Positions 1-6,348 of a stretch of DNA of 6,579 nucleotides are shown here, piece by piece. The notes under the pieces were generated by a model. That model was not told where the DNA came from. It was given only the letters and a program-made list of their open reading frames with translations, and ran no database searches. The position numbers and the translations under genes were made by a program. This DNA is from Flavobacteriaceae bacterium UBA3440. Lineage in GTDB: Bacteria; Bacteroidota; Bacteroidia; Flavobacteriales; Flavobacteriaceae. Numbering within the stretch: the first letter of the stretch is position 1; each line of letters begins with the position of its first letter. The DNA lies in the NCBI GenBank assembly GCA_002378585.1, contig DFSJ01000032.1, positions 9,019 through 15,597 on the forward strand, given 5' to 3'.

Positions 1-105
1 TTTCAGTCTAAGATGAATCAAGGGGCGGAAAATCCCTTCGTAACCCGTAAACTACCTCACCCTAATGAGGCTTTTGATGGTGTTGAAGATGATATGCCGT
101 TTTAA
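1..105 (+). CDS. ssb: C-terminal end of a probable single-stranded DNA-binding protein (partial)
   Basis: Reading frame 1 is open from the first base to a TAA at 103-105 and gives 34 residues; the 5' part lies outside the window. The peptide is polar and probably disordered, and it ends in the acidic, hydrophobic-tipped sequence GVEDDMPF. Bacterial SSB proteins end in just such a tip (DDDIPF in E. coli, usually DDLPF in Bacteroidota), which docks replication and repair proteins; the preceding linker is normally disordered, as here. The OB fold that would prove the identity is not in the window, so the call rests on the tail alone. The stop codon overlaps that of the convergent HAD gene (TTTAAA), with no terminator between them. 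Confidence 0.55.
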   Translation, partial: FQSKMNQGAENPFVTRKLPHPNEAFDGVEDDMPF

Positions 106-923
106 AGACTGCTTCTTATATCCAGGATGATTTTCTCAAGCACCATTTCTACACCAAATTGGTCGTTGCTGGCCGTTTGATATTTGGCCGCTTTCACTAC
201 ATCCGGGTGTGCATTGCCCATCGAAAAAGAATAATGACTCTGACCCAACATTTCCAGGTCGTTTAGATAGTCTCCTAGGCATAAAGTTTCTGCTGGGCTT
301 ATGTTTAATAACGATTGAATTTTGGCCACGGCCGTCCCTTTATGCGCCTCTTGATGCGATAAGTCGACCCAATTAGGTCCCGATATTTTCACTTTTAATT
401 CATTGCTTAACGCCTCCACATGGGGATAGATATGTTTTTCCGAACCCTCAGGATGGTACAGCGCGATTTTAAGCACCGGTTCTGTACAGTCGCTCAGGCG
501 CTCTATGGTTTCGTAGGCGCTGTAGTATTGAATTACAAATGACTCGAAATCAGGAAATCCTCGTTTAATAAACGCTTTGTCTTTTGTGCAAAGTACAGCG
601 TGAATATCTGGTCTTTTTTCCAACAGGTTTAATGGCCGTTCTAGCAAGTGGCTTGGAAAGTCGGCCTGGTGAATTTCGCGATCCTGGTACAGTGTATAGC
701 CTCCATTTTCAGCAGCGATATAAATTTGGTCAGCAATCCGATACAATTTGTGGTAGATACTGTCGTATTGTCTACCAGAGGCGGCTACAAAGGTCACCCC
801 CAGAGATTTTAGTTCTTCAAAGGCGGTGTAAAATCGTTCGCTGACCAGATGATGGCTGTTTAATAAGGTGCCATCCATGTCGGTGACTACCAGCTTTATG
901 TGGGCTAAGTTTGGAAAATTCAT
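102..923 (-). CDS. Cof-type HAD-superfamily phosphatase
   Basis: A 273-residue cytosolic phosphatase of the HAD superfamily, Cof/IIB subfamily, which typically hydrolyses sugar phosphates, nucleotides or flavin phosphates with Mg2+; the substrate here cannot be told. All four HAD motifs are visible, numbered from the chosen start: motif I DMDGT with nucleophile D15 and acid D17, motif II Ser49 in AASGR, motif III Lys195 in HKGTA, and motif IV GDYLND with D218 and D222. The region of about residues 80-190 is the C2 cap expected between motifs II and III. The first in-frame ATG (953) would add ten residues, MRRFFLYPCL, but it lies in the loop of the rplT terminator, so I prefer the ATG at 923, which leads directly into the HAD fold. 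The gene follows the ribosomal protein operon but is separated from it by that terminator, and no TAnnTTTG promoter is evident in the gap. Confidence 0.88.
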   Translation of the reverse strand: MNFPNLAHIKLVVTDMDGTLLNSHHLVSERFYTAFEELKSLGVTFVAASGRQYDSIYHKLYRIADQIYIAAENGGYTLYQDREIHQADFPSHLLERPLNLLEKRPDIHAVLCTKDKAFIKRGFPDFESFVIQYYSAYETIERLSDCTEPVLKIALYHPEGSEKHIYPHVEALSNELKVKISGPNWVDLSHQEAHKGTAVAKIQSLLNISPAETLCLGDYLNDLEMLGQSHYSFSMGNAHPDVVKAAKYQTASNDQFGVEMVLEKIILDIRSSL

Positions 924-936
924 GAGGCAAGGATAT

Positions 937-967
937 AAAAAAAACCTGCGCATAGCACAGGTTTTTT
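937..967 (-). terminator. Rho-independent terminator of the thrS-infC-rpmI-rplT operon
   Basis: An inverted repeat pairs AAAAAACCTG with CAGGTTTTTT around a tight loop. In minus-strand RNA the stem reads CCUGUGC-UAU-GCGCAGG, with every position paired (one U-G wobble), and it ends in eight U residues. In plus-strand RNA the wobble becomes a C-A mismatch and the U run is six, so the hairpin is better suited to stopping minus-strand transcription. It starts 22 bases after the rplT stop codon, as expected for the operon end. Its far end is only 13 bases from the preferred start of the HAD gene. Confidence 0.9.
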
Positions 968-989
968 CAAAGTGAGTATAGGTTGAATT

Positions 990-1337
990 TTATTTGTTGA
1001 TTTGATCCACCACCGCTTTGAAAGCTTCTGGGTGATTCATCGCTAAATCGGCTAGTACTTTTCTGTTTAACTCGATGTTGTGCGCTTTAGCTTTACCCAT
1101 AAAAACTGAGTAAGACATACCGTGCAAACGAGCTCCAGCATTAATACGAGTGATCCAAAGTCCCCTAAATGTTCTTTTCTTGTTTCTGCGGTCTCTGTAT
1201 GCGTATAGCATCGCTTTTTCAACCGCGTTTTTAGCAACAGTCCAAACGTTCTTTCTTCTTCCGAAGAAACCTTTGGCTTGTTTCATGAAATTTTTTCTGC
1301 GTGCTCTTGAGGCAACGGCGTTTACTGATCTTGGCAT
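990..1337 (-). CDS. rplT: 50S ribosomal protein L20
   Basis: A 115-residue basic protein of the large ribosomal subunit that binds 23S rRNA and is needed early in subunit assembly; the E. coli protein is about 118 residues. Family features run the full length: the start [14 protein letters not shown], then [12 protein letters not shown], the helix [18 protein letters not shown], then [14 protein letters not shown] and the C-terminal helices ending DQINK. The ATG at 1337 is the family's usual start and sits behind an A-rich stretch (AAAAAAACAAACAACT) without a Shine-Dalgarno site, typical of Bacteroidota. It is the last gene of the thrS-infC-rpmI-rplT run, 78 bases after rpmI. In E. coli and Bacillus L20 represses its own operon by binding mRNA; whether it does so here cannot be seen directly, but the gap before it can fold (see the hairpin entries). 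Confidence 0.98.
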   Translation of the reverse strand: MPRSVNAVASRARRKNFMKQAKGFFGRRKNVWTVAKNAVEKAMLYAYRDRRNKKRTFRGLWITRINAGARLHGMSYSVFMGKAKAHNIELNRKVLADLAMNHPEAFKAVVDQINK

Positions 1338-1357
1338 AGTTGTTTGTTTTTTTGTAG

Positions 1358-1394
1358 CAGGCGGCTTTTGCTCTTGTTAGGGCCTGACTCCAGG
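1358..1394 (-). promoter_or_regulatory. Possible alternative hairpins in the rpmI-rplT spacer
   Basis: In minus-strand RNA, CCTG (1394-1391) can pair with CAGG (1386-1383) to make a small hairpin with a GAGT loop. The same CAGG, extended to CAGGC (1386-1382), can instead pair with GCCTG (1362-1358) across 19 bases. The two pairings exclude one another and lie just upstream of the rplT start. This arrangement could serve L20 autoregulation, known for this operon in other bacteria, but the stems are only 4-5 bp and may be chance. Confidence 0.25.
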
Positions 1395-1412
1395 GTTAGA
1401 CATTACCGATTT

Positions 1413-1427
1413 GGATTATTTTAATCC
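1413..1427 (-). repeat. Perfect hairpin over the rpmI stop codon
   Basis: GGATTA, a TTT loop and TAATCC form a perfect 6-bp inverted repeat that contains the rpmI stop codon (1416-1418). No U run follows on the minus strand, so it is not a normal intrinsic terminator. It could be an mRNA processing or stability element, part of an L20 operator, or chance in AT-rich sequence. Confidence 0.35.
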
Positions 1428-1613
1428 TAGTTGCTCTTTGATGCTGTTCACATCAGACTCGTGTACCAAGCCTGAGTGGGTCAACGCCAATTTGCGTTTT
1501 TTTGATTTTTTAGTCAAGATGTGGCTTTTAAAAGCGTGCTTTCTCTTGATCTTTCCAGATCCGGTCACCACGAAACGTTTCTTGGCGCTGGACTTAGTTT
1601 TGATTTTAGGCAT
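1416..1613 (-). CDS. rpmI: 50S ribosomal protein L35
   Basis: A 65-residue, very basic large-subunit protein, the same length as in E. coli. It begins with the invariant [14 protein letters not shown], continues through [22 protein letters not shown], and ends with the short helix [10 protein letters not shown]. The ATG at 1613 has an A-rich leader (AAATAAAAAAG) and no Shine-Dalgarno motif. It lies 25 bases after infC and 78 bases before rplT, in the conserved order of the IF3 operon, and must share their transcript because no promoter or terminator is visible between infC and rpmI. Confidence 0.98.
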   Translation of the reverse strand: MPKIKTKSSAKKRFVVTGSGKIKRKHAFKSHILTKKSKKRKLALTHSGLVHESDVNSIKEQLGLK

Positions 1614-1638
1614 CTTTTTTATTTAGGGTTAAACTCAC

Positions 1639-2193
1639 TTACTTTTTTACTTTTGGGGCGAGGAACATGGTCATTCTCTTCCCTTCTAATTTGGGCATCT
1701 GTTCTACTTTTCCAAGTTCTTCCAATTCAGAAGCCAGCTTGAGCAATAAGATCTCTCCTTGGTCTTTGTAGATGATTGAACGTCCTTTGAAAAACACATA
1801 AGCCTTTAATTTGGCGCCTTCTTTTAGAAAGCTTTCCGCGTGTTTCTTTTTAAAGTTGTAATCGTGGTCGTCGGTTTGTGGACCAAATCTAATTTCCTTG
1901 ATGACAACTTTGGTGGCCTTAGCTTTTAGGGCTTTGTCCCGCTTTTTCTGCTCGTACAAGAATTTCTTGTAGTCTAGGATCTTGCACACTGGAGGTGCTG
2001 CATTGGGGGAAATTTCCACCAAATCCAGCTCGAGTTCCTCTGCTTTTTGGAGGGCGTCTCTCAATGTGTATATGCCCACTTCAATGTTATCCCCCACAAG
2101 TCGCACGTTTGGTGCGGTGATGCGTTGGTTGATGTTGTGAAGGTCTTTGTTTTCCTTCCTGGGCTGGGGCGTAAAGCGTTTACGTATGGCTAT
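1639..2193 (-). CDS. infC: Translation initiation factor IF3, probable ATA start
   Basis: IF3 binds the 30S subunit, prevents premature joining of the 50S subunit and rejects non-canonical start codons. From 2193 the protein is 184 residues, normal for the family. The N domain includes [19 protein letters not shown] and [19 protein letters not shown], the lysine-rich linker is [20 protein letters not shown], and the C domain begins at [10 protein letters not shown] and includes [15 protein letters not shown]. The first conventional start is a GTG at 2106, but it falls inside the conserved NVRLVGDN motif and would remove about 29 family residues. Upstream of it the frame is open to a TGA at 2197-2199 and contains no ATG, GTG or TTG. 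The family-like beginning [11 protein letters not shown] is directly preceded by ATA at 2191-2193. A second ATA at 2187 is possible but fits the family's MAIR-type start less well. It follows thrS by 24 bases with no separate promoter seen. Confidence 0.93.
   Translation of the reverse strand: MAIRKRFTPQPRKENKDLHNINQRITAPNVRLVGDNIEVGIYTLRDALQKAEELELDLVEISPNAAPPVCKILDYKKFLYEQKKRDKALKAKATKVVIKEIRFGPQTDDHDYNFKKKHAESFLKEGAKLKAYVFFKGRSIIYKDQGEILLLKLASELEELGKVEQMPKLEGKRMTMFLAPKVKK
2191..2193 (-). promoter_or_regulatory. Non-canonical ATA start codon of infC (autoregulatory site)
   Basis: Between the in-frame TGA (2197-2199) and the GTG at 2106 the infC frame holds no ATG, GTG or TTG, while the translated sequence there matches the IF3 N-terminus. 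E. coli infC uses AUU so that IF3, which rejects such codons, limits its own synthesis. An ATA codon here would do the same. The exact codon is inferred from family alignment by memory. Confidence 0.7.
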
Positions 2194-2217
2194 GGCTCAA
2201 TAAATTTAGTTCAACTT

Positions 2218-4164
2218 CTATTTAAACGACTTCAAGGTCGATTTTATCTCTTGGTCAATGATAGAAACAAATGTTTCGACATTGATGCTTCCCAGGGACT
2301 CTCCTCCGTGTTTGCGCACAGAAACGGTTTGTTCTTGGGTTTCTTGATCCCCGACAATGATCATGAAAGGAACCTTACTCATTTCAGCTTCGCGAATCTT
2401 CTTGCCAATTGTCTCGTTTCTAGCGTCAATGAGGCCGCGAATTTCGTGATTTTCTAGGGAATTTAAAACTTTTTCCGCATATTTTTCGTGTTTCTCGCTC
2501 ACAGGTAAGACCATTACCTGATTTGGCGTGAGCCACAAGGGGAAATTACCTCCGGTATGCTCCAATAAAAGAGCGATGAATCGCTCCATGGAACCAAACG
2601 GCGCCCGGTGAATCATCACGGGTCTATGTAACTCATTATCACTTCCCTTGTAAGTTAAATCAAAACGCTCTGGCAAGTTGTAATCTACTTGAATGGTGCC
2701 TAACTGCCATTGCCTGCCCAATGCATCGCTGACCATAAAGTCAAGTTTTGGTCCATAAAATGCTGCTTCACCCGGTTCTATGACGTAGTCAAGTCCTTTT
2801 TCTTGAGCGGCATTAATAATGGACTGTTCGGCTTTTTCCCAGTTTTCCGGGCTACCGATGTATTTTTCTGGTTGACTGAGGTCTCTGACAGAAACTTGGG
2901 CCCTATAATTGTCAAATCCTAGGGAGTTCAACACGTAAAGGGATAAATCAATCACATTTTTAAATTCCTGATCCAATTGCTCTGGAGTACAGAAAATATG
3001 TGCATCATCCTGAGTAAAACCGCGTACTCTGGTGAGTCCGTGCAACTCGCCACTTTGCTCATAGCGGTAAACCGTCCCAAACTCCGCATATCTTTTGGGC
3101 AGTTCTTTGTAGCTAAAAGGTTTGGTGTTGTAAATCTCGCAATGGTGTGGGCAGTTCATCGGTTTTAGCAAAAACTCTTCATCAAGCTTTGGCGTTTTTA
3201 TCGGCTGAAAACTATCCGCTCCGTATTTTGCGTAGTGACCCGAGGTGACGTAGAGTTCTTTTTGTCCAATGTGTGGCGTAACCACCATTTCATAACCCGC
3301 TTTTTTCTGGGCTTGCTTTAAGAAATCTTCCAATCGAGCGCGCAGTGCGGCACCTTTTGGCAGCCATAGTGGAAGACCAGGTCCTACTTTTTGTGAAAAC
3401 GTAAATAGTTCAAGTTCTTTTCCCAGTTTTCTGTGGTCTCTTTTTTTCGCTTCCTCTAGAAGAGCGAGGTAATCGGTCAGGTCTTTCTGCTTGGGGAATG
3501 AAATTCCATAGATGCGGGTGAGTTGTTTTTTCTGTTCGTCGCCCCGCCAGTAAGCACCGGCTACACTGAGTATTTTAAATGCTTTTACCCAACCTGTATG
3601 CGGCAAATGACCTCCGCGACACAAATCGGTAAACACATCGTGGTCACAAAAGGTAATGGTGCCGTCCGCTAAATTCTCGATCAGCTCCACTTTAAACTCG
3701 TTGCCTTCTGCGGTATATTTTTTTAATGCATCAGCCTTAGAAACAGCACGCATGGAGAACGGATGTTTTCCTTTGGCTATTTCAAGCGCTTTTTGTTCGA
3801 TCGTTTCAAAATCTTTATCGGAAATCACTTGGCCTTGTGGAAGGTCGACATCGTAGTAAAAACCTTGGTCAATAGCCGGTCCAATGGTCAGTTTGACCCC
3901 GGGGTACAAAGACTCCAGCGCTTGCGCTAAAATGTGTGCCGATGAGTGCCAGAATGCTTTTTTTCCCTCTTTGTCGTTCCAGGTGAACAGCACCAATGAT
4001 CCAGACGCCGTGAGCGGTGTGCTGCTTTCAATGATTTGACCGTTAAACGATGCGGAGAGCACATTGCGCGCTAGTCCTTCACTGATGCTCGCAGCAACGT
4101 CCATAGGTGTAGCACCTGGTGCGTAAGCACGAACACTAGAATCGGGAAGAGTAATTTCAATCAT
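2218..4164 (-). CDS. thrS: Threonine--tRNA ligase
   Basis: A 648-residue cytosolic class II synthetase that activates threonine with ATP and charges tRNA-Thr, with editing of mischarged serine. Domains in order: TGS (about 1-62), the editing domain with its metal-site-like residues H73, H77, C182 and H186 all present (HSSAH and CRGGH), the catalytic core (about 245-535) and the anticodon-binding domain (about 545-645). The catalytic zinc ligands C338 (PMNCPHH), H389 (DDAHIF) and H519 (MIHR) are intact, as are class II motif 2 (R367 in VYRYE) and motif 3 (GSMERF). A longer reading to an ATG at 4260 would add 32 Cys- and Trp-containing residues unlike the family and would run through a promoter and the end of the zinc transporter gene. 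The ATG at 4164 starts exactly with the TGS strand MIEITLPD. It heads the infC-rpmI-rplT run. Confidence 0.98.
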   Translation of the reverse strand: MIEITLPDSSVRAYAPGATPMDVAASISEGLARNVLSASFNGQIIESSTPLTASGSLVLFTWNDKEGKKAFWHSSAHILAQALESLYPGVKLTIGPAIDQGFYYDVDLPQGQVISDKDFETIEQKALEIAKGKHPFSMRAVSKADALKKYTAEGNEFKVELIENLADGTITFCDHDVFTDLCRGGHLPHTGWVKAFKILSVAGAYWRGDEQKKQLTRIYGISFPKQKDLTDYLALLEEAKKRDHRKLGKELELFTFSQKVGPGLPLWLPKGAALRARLEDFLKQAQKKAGYEMVVTPHIGQKELYVTSGHYAKYGADSFQPIKTPKLDEEFLLKPMNCPHHCEIYNTKPFSYKELPKRYAEFGTVYRYEQSGELHGLTRVRGFTQDDAHIFCTPEQLDQEFKNVIDLSLYVLNSLGFDNYRAQVSVRDLSQPEKYIGSPENWEKAEQSIINAAQEKGLDYVIEPGEAAFYGPKLDFMVSDALGRQWQLGTIQVDYNLPERFDLTYKGSDNELHRPVMIHRAPFGSMERFIALLLEHTGGNFPLWLTPNQVMVLPVSEKHEKYAEKVLNSLENHEIRGLIDARNETIGKKIREAEMSKVPFMIIVGDQETQEQTVSVRKHGGESLGSINVETFVSIIDQEIKSTLKSFK

Positions 4165-4183
4165 GAATGATGGGATTGGGCGA

Positions 4184-4214
4184 CAAATATACCACCTTGT
4201 CCTTATCCCACCAA
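4184..4214 (-). promoter_or_regulatory. Bacteroidota-type promoter of thrS
   Basis: On the minus strand TTG (4214-4212) is followed after 20 bases by TATATTTG (4191-4184), a full match to the TAnnTTTG -7 element with the usual spacing. Transcription would start roughly at 4176-4179, leaving a leader of about 13 bases before the thrS ATG. That is too short for a T-box or attenuator. The -33 element overlaps the last codons of the upstream zinc transporter gene. Confidence 0.7.
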
Positions 4215-4877
4215 GTAGCCAAGCGCAAATCCCCCAAGGATTACTGCAAATTTTCGCCAATTAAAACGATGGCCGTCAGAACTTTCAAAAAGTATCACCG
4301 TGGCTATGTGCAATAAGATACCCACAGCCAGGGCATTTAGGTAGTTGTTCCAATGTTCAGGCCAAAGGGATTGGCCGGAGAGAAAACTGCCTAAAGGGGT
4401 CATCAATGAAAATGCACCTATGGCTCCCAGCGATAGATACTTGGGTGCTTTGGACTCCAAAAGCAAGAGTGAAAGCGCCAGGGCGATGGTAAATTTGTGT
4501 ACCAAAACTCCCCAAAAAAGTCCGTTTACACTGCTCAGCGGAATGCCTTCCAACAATGCGTGAATACAGAGGCTTCCGATCACCAACCAGGGGACTCTTC
4601 CCGAGTGTCCATGATGGTGTGTATGTCCGTGTTCTGCGCCTTGAGACAGATATTCCAGAGAAAGCTGCAGAATGATTCCCAGGGATAAAAAAAGACCTAC
4701 TGTTTTAGGAGCTTCATCCTGAAAAAGCTCAGGCAACATCTCAAAAATGAGTGTAGAGAGCAAAAATGCCCCACTGAAGGAAAGACCCAATGACATATAG
4801 GGGCCTGATTTAGTCGTTCGGGTTTGAACTGCTAGATAACCTAGCCAAACTACTATGATGGGGGAAATAATCAACAT
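4203..4877 (-). CDS. ZIP-family divalent metal (zinc) transporter
   Basis: A 224-residue inner-membrane protein with about seven hydrophobic segments, of the ZIP family, whose members bring zinc or other divalent metals into the cytoplasm. Segment 2 carries FEMLPE (E46, E50). The histidine-rich loop between segments 3 and 4 holds six histidines in residues 83-91 ([12 protein letters not shown]). Segment 4 carries the metal-site motif HALLEG (H106, E110). Segment 5 carries HKFTIALAL (H127), where many ZIPs have an acidic residue a few positions on and this one does not. The C-terminal part has [11 protein letters not shown] (H190, E198). To my recollection this form is common among flavobacterial ZIP proteins. 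It is shorter than many family members but appears whole. It lies 38 bases upstream of thrS on the same strand but thrS has its own promoter, so co-transcription may be only partial. No clear promoter or Zur-type operator was recognised upstream. Confidence 0.85.
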   Translation of the reverse strand: MLIISPIIVVWLGYLAVQTRTTKSGPYMSLGLSFSGAFLLSTLIFEMLPELFQDEAPKTVGLFLSLGIILQLSLEYLSQGAEHGHTHHHGHSGRVPWLVIGSLCIHALLEGIPLSSVNGLFWGVLVHKFTIALALSLLLLESKAPKYLSLGAIGAFSLMTPLGSFLSGQSLWPEHWNNYLNALAVGILLHIATVILFESSDGHRFNWRKFAVILGGFALGYLVG

Positions 4878-4911
4878 AAAGCAACTCAGACATCAAGCAG
4901 TACTTCGCTAC

Positions 4912-4943
4912 TTGGTATGCCGGGTAAAATTAATGTATTTTTG
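4912..4943 (+). promoter_or_regulatory. Bacteroidota-type promoter of the THUMP methyltransferase gene
   Basis: TTG at 4912-4914 and TATTTTTG at 4936-4943 are 21 bases apart, matching TTG-N(17-23)-TAnnTTTG. Transcription would begin near 4949, about 12 bases before the ATG at 4962. An ATG at 4917 lies inside the promoter and so could not be on this transcript. The site sits in the gap between divergent genes. Confidence 0.7.
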
Positions 4944-4961
4944 CGGGAGTATAATCAGCAG

Positions 4962-6146
4962 ATGAAGCAAGAAAATTACCCCATGGTGGCAAAAACCCTA
5001 CACGGGTTTGAAGAAATATGCGCCCAAGAACTACGCCAACTCGGCGCATCAAAAGTAGAGATAGGGGTTCGCAGTGTGCGTTTTGAGGGGGATTTAGGTT
5101 TTATGTACAAGGCCAACCTCAATCTGAGGACAGCCATTAAGATTGTGAAACCAATCGCGCAATTTACGCTCAAAAACCAAGATGACCTCAGCCGTAAAAT
5201 GGATGAAATTGACTGGAGTAAATACTTTGATGTAGACCAGAGTTTTGCCATTGACACTACGCTAAATTCAGAAATTTTCACCCACTCGCTCTTTGTTTCT
5301 CAAAAGGCCAAAGACGCGATTGTCGATCAGTTTAGAAAAAAAACTGGTAGACGTCCCGATGTGGATCTTCAATTTCCTGATTTGAGGTTAAACATGCATA
5401 TACAACAAAATCAGTGCACGGTTTCCCTCGACAGTTCTGGAAAATCATTGCATCAAAGGGGATACCGAACAGCTACCAATATCGCACCGATTAATGAGGT
5501 TTTGGCGGCTGGCATATTGTTGCTCAGCGGCTGGAAAGGCCAGACCCCCTTTTTAGATCCCATGTGTGGATCGGGTACTTTTTTGGTAGAAGCAGCGATG
5601 ATCGCTTGCAATATCCCGGCCAATATCAACCGCAAGGAATTTGCCTTTGAAAAATGGGCAGATTTTGACGAAGTACTTTGGGAGAAAATCATCGAGGTCA
5701 GTTTAAAGAGAACCCGAGAATACCCGTTTAAACTGGTGGGATACGATAAAGCGCCCTCCGCGGTGCGCAAAGCTATGGATAACATAGCCAATGCCCATTT
5801 GTCTGAGTTTGTAGAGGTGCGTCAAGCCAATTTTTTTACCTCTGAAAAAGAGGTCACGGGTCCTTTGCATTTGGTGTTTAATCCACCCTATGGAGAACGT
5901 TTGGACATTGAAATGGAATCGTTTTACAAGAGCATTGGCGATACGTTGAAAAAAGGATATCCGCAAACAGATGCCTGGATGATCACCTCCAATTTAGAGG
6001 CATTAAAACACGTGGGTCTTCGCCCTACGGCTAAAATTAAATTGTTTAACAGCCATTTGGAGTCCAGATTAGTACATTACCCGATGTACTCAGGAAGTAA
6101 ACGAACTAAATTTCAAATCCATGAAGGCCAAAGCACTGATCTTTAA
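4962..6146 (+). CDS. rlmL: THUMP-domain class I SAM-dependent RNA methyltransferase, RlmL type
   Basis: A 394-residue cytosolic enzyme that should transfer a methyl group from S-adenosylmethionine to a base in RNA, probably N2 of a guanine in 23S rRNA as E. coli RlmL does at G2445. It corresponds to the RlmL half of the E. coli RlmKL fusion and in length to B. subtilis YpsC; the exact target is not proven by sequence. The N-terminus MVAKTLHGFEEICAQEL and a THUMP domain (about residues 45-155) bind RNA. The linker motif GKSLHQRGYR (160-169) follows. The Rossmann methyltransferase domain has SAM motif I DPMCGSGT (D199-T206) and the catalytic NPPYG (N307-G311), the signature of exocyclic-amine methylation. 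An in-frame ATG at 4917 would add 15 residues but falls in the promoter; 4962 (MKQENYPMVAKT) suits the family. Its last 26 bases overlap the next gene. Confidence 0.93.
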   Translation: MKQENYPMVAKTLHGFEEICAQELRQLGASKVEIGVRSVRFEGDLGFMYKANLNLRTAIKIVKPIAQFTLKNQDDLSRKMDEIDWSKYFDVDQSFAIDTTLNSEIFTHSLFVSQKAKDAIVDQFRKKTGRRPDVDLQFPDLRLNMHIQQNQCTVSLDSSGKSLHQRGYRTATNIAPINEVLAAGILLLSGWKGQTPFLDPMCGSGTFLVEAAMIACNIPANINRKEFAFEKWADFDEVLWEKIIEVSLKRTREYPFKLVGYDKAPSAVRKAMDNIANAHLSEFVEVRQANFFTSEKEVTGPLHLVFNPPYGERLDIEMESFYKSIGDTLKKGYPQTDAWMITSNLEALKHVGLRPTAKIKLFNSHLESRLVHYPMYSGSKRTKFQIHEGQSTDL

Positions 6147-6348
6147 TTTTATAGGATTTACTTTTTTATTCCTTGCATTTCGCTATTTGTTGCTCTGGCT
6201 GTATCCTGTAGATAATCTTTTTCCGATTGTTTTCGCAGCTATTTTAGCCAATATTTTGTCGCCAAAATTCGGGGTGGTAGTCGATAAAGAAGGAAAAAAA
6301 CTGATGATGAAGTGGTTGTTGATCAAGGGTGTACGCCAAATCAAATGA
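6121..6348 (+). CDS. Small two-helix membrane protein of unknown function
   Basis: A 75-residue protein with a first hydrophobic stretch at about residues 7-28 (IFNFIGFTFLFLAF onward), a second at about 33-48 (FPIVFAAILANILSP), and a basic C-terminal tail (DKEGKKLMMKWLLIKGVRQIK without the first residues of the segment). The positive tail suggests both ends face the cytoplasm, with a helical hairpin in the inner membrane. Its ATG lies 26 bases inside the end of the methyltransferase gene in another frame, so translation is probably coupled and the two form one transcript. I recall similar small proteins ending in a KWxxxKGVR-like motif in flavobacteria, but no function is known to me. The overlap, membrane pattern and packing against the next gene's stop argue that it is a real gene. 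Confidence 0.8.
   Translation: MKAKALIFNFIGFTFLFLAFRYLLLWLYPVDNLFPIVFAAILANILSPKFGVVVDKEGKKLMMKWLLIKGVRQIK

Noticed and set aside
1639..2106. infC starting at GTG 2106 (155 residues)
   Set aside because: That GTG encodes Val inside the conserved NVRLVGDN motif; the conserved IF3 N-terminus continues upstream.
2047..2457. Plus-strand open frame of 136 codons across the infC-thrS junction
   Set aside because: It is antisense to two certain genes, has no recognisable domain, and arises from the codon pattern of the opposite strand.
4165..4202. T-box or other riboswitch in front of thrS
   Set aside because: The gap to the upstream gene is 38 bases and the predicted leader about 13 bases, too short for any such element.
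4894..4914. Imperfect inverted repeat CAAG...CTTG in the zip-methyltransferase gap, considered as a Zur-type operator
   Set aside because: The arms are short and need overlapping or bulged pairing, and it does not resemble a Zur box I can recognise.
4925..4934. TAATTTTA on the minus strand as a -7 element for the zinc transporter
   Set aside because: It lacks the final G of TAnnTTTG and has no TTG at suitable distance upstream.
5453..5791. Minus-strand open frame of 112 codons inside the methyltransferase gene
   Set aside because: It lies wholly antisense to the conserved SAM-binding and linker region and its translation resembles no family.
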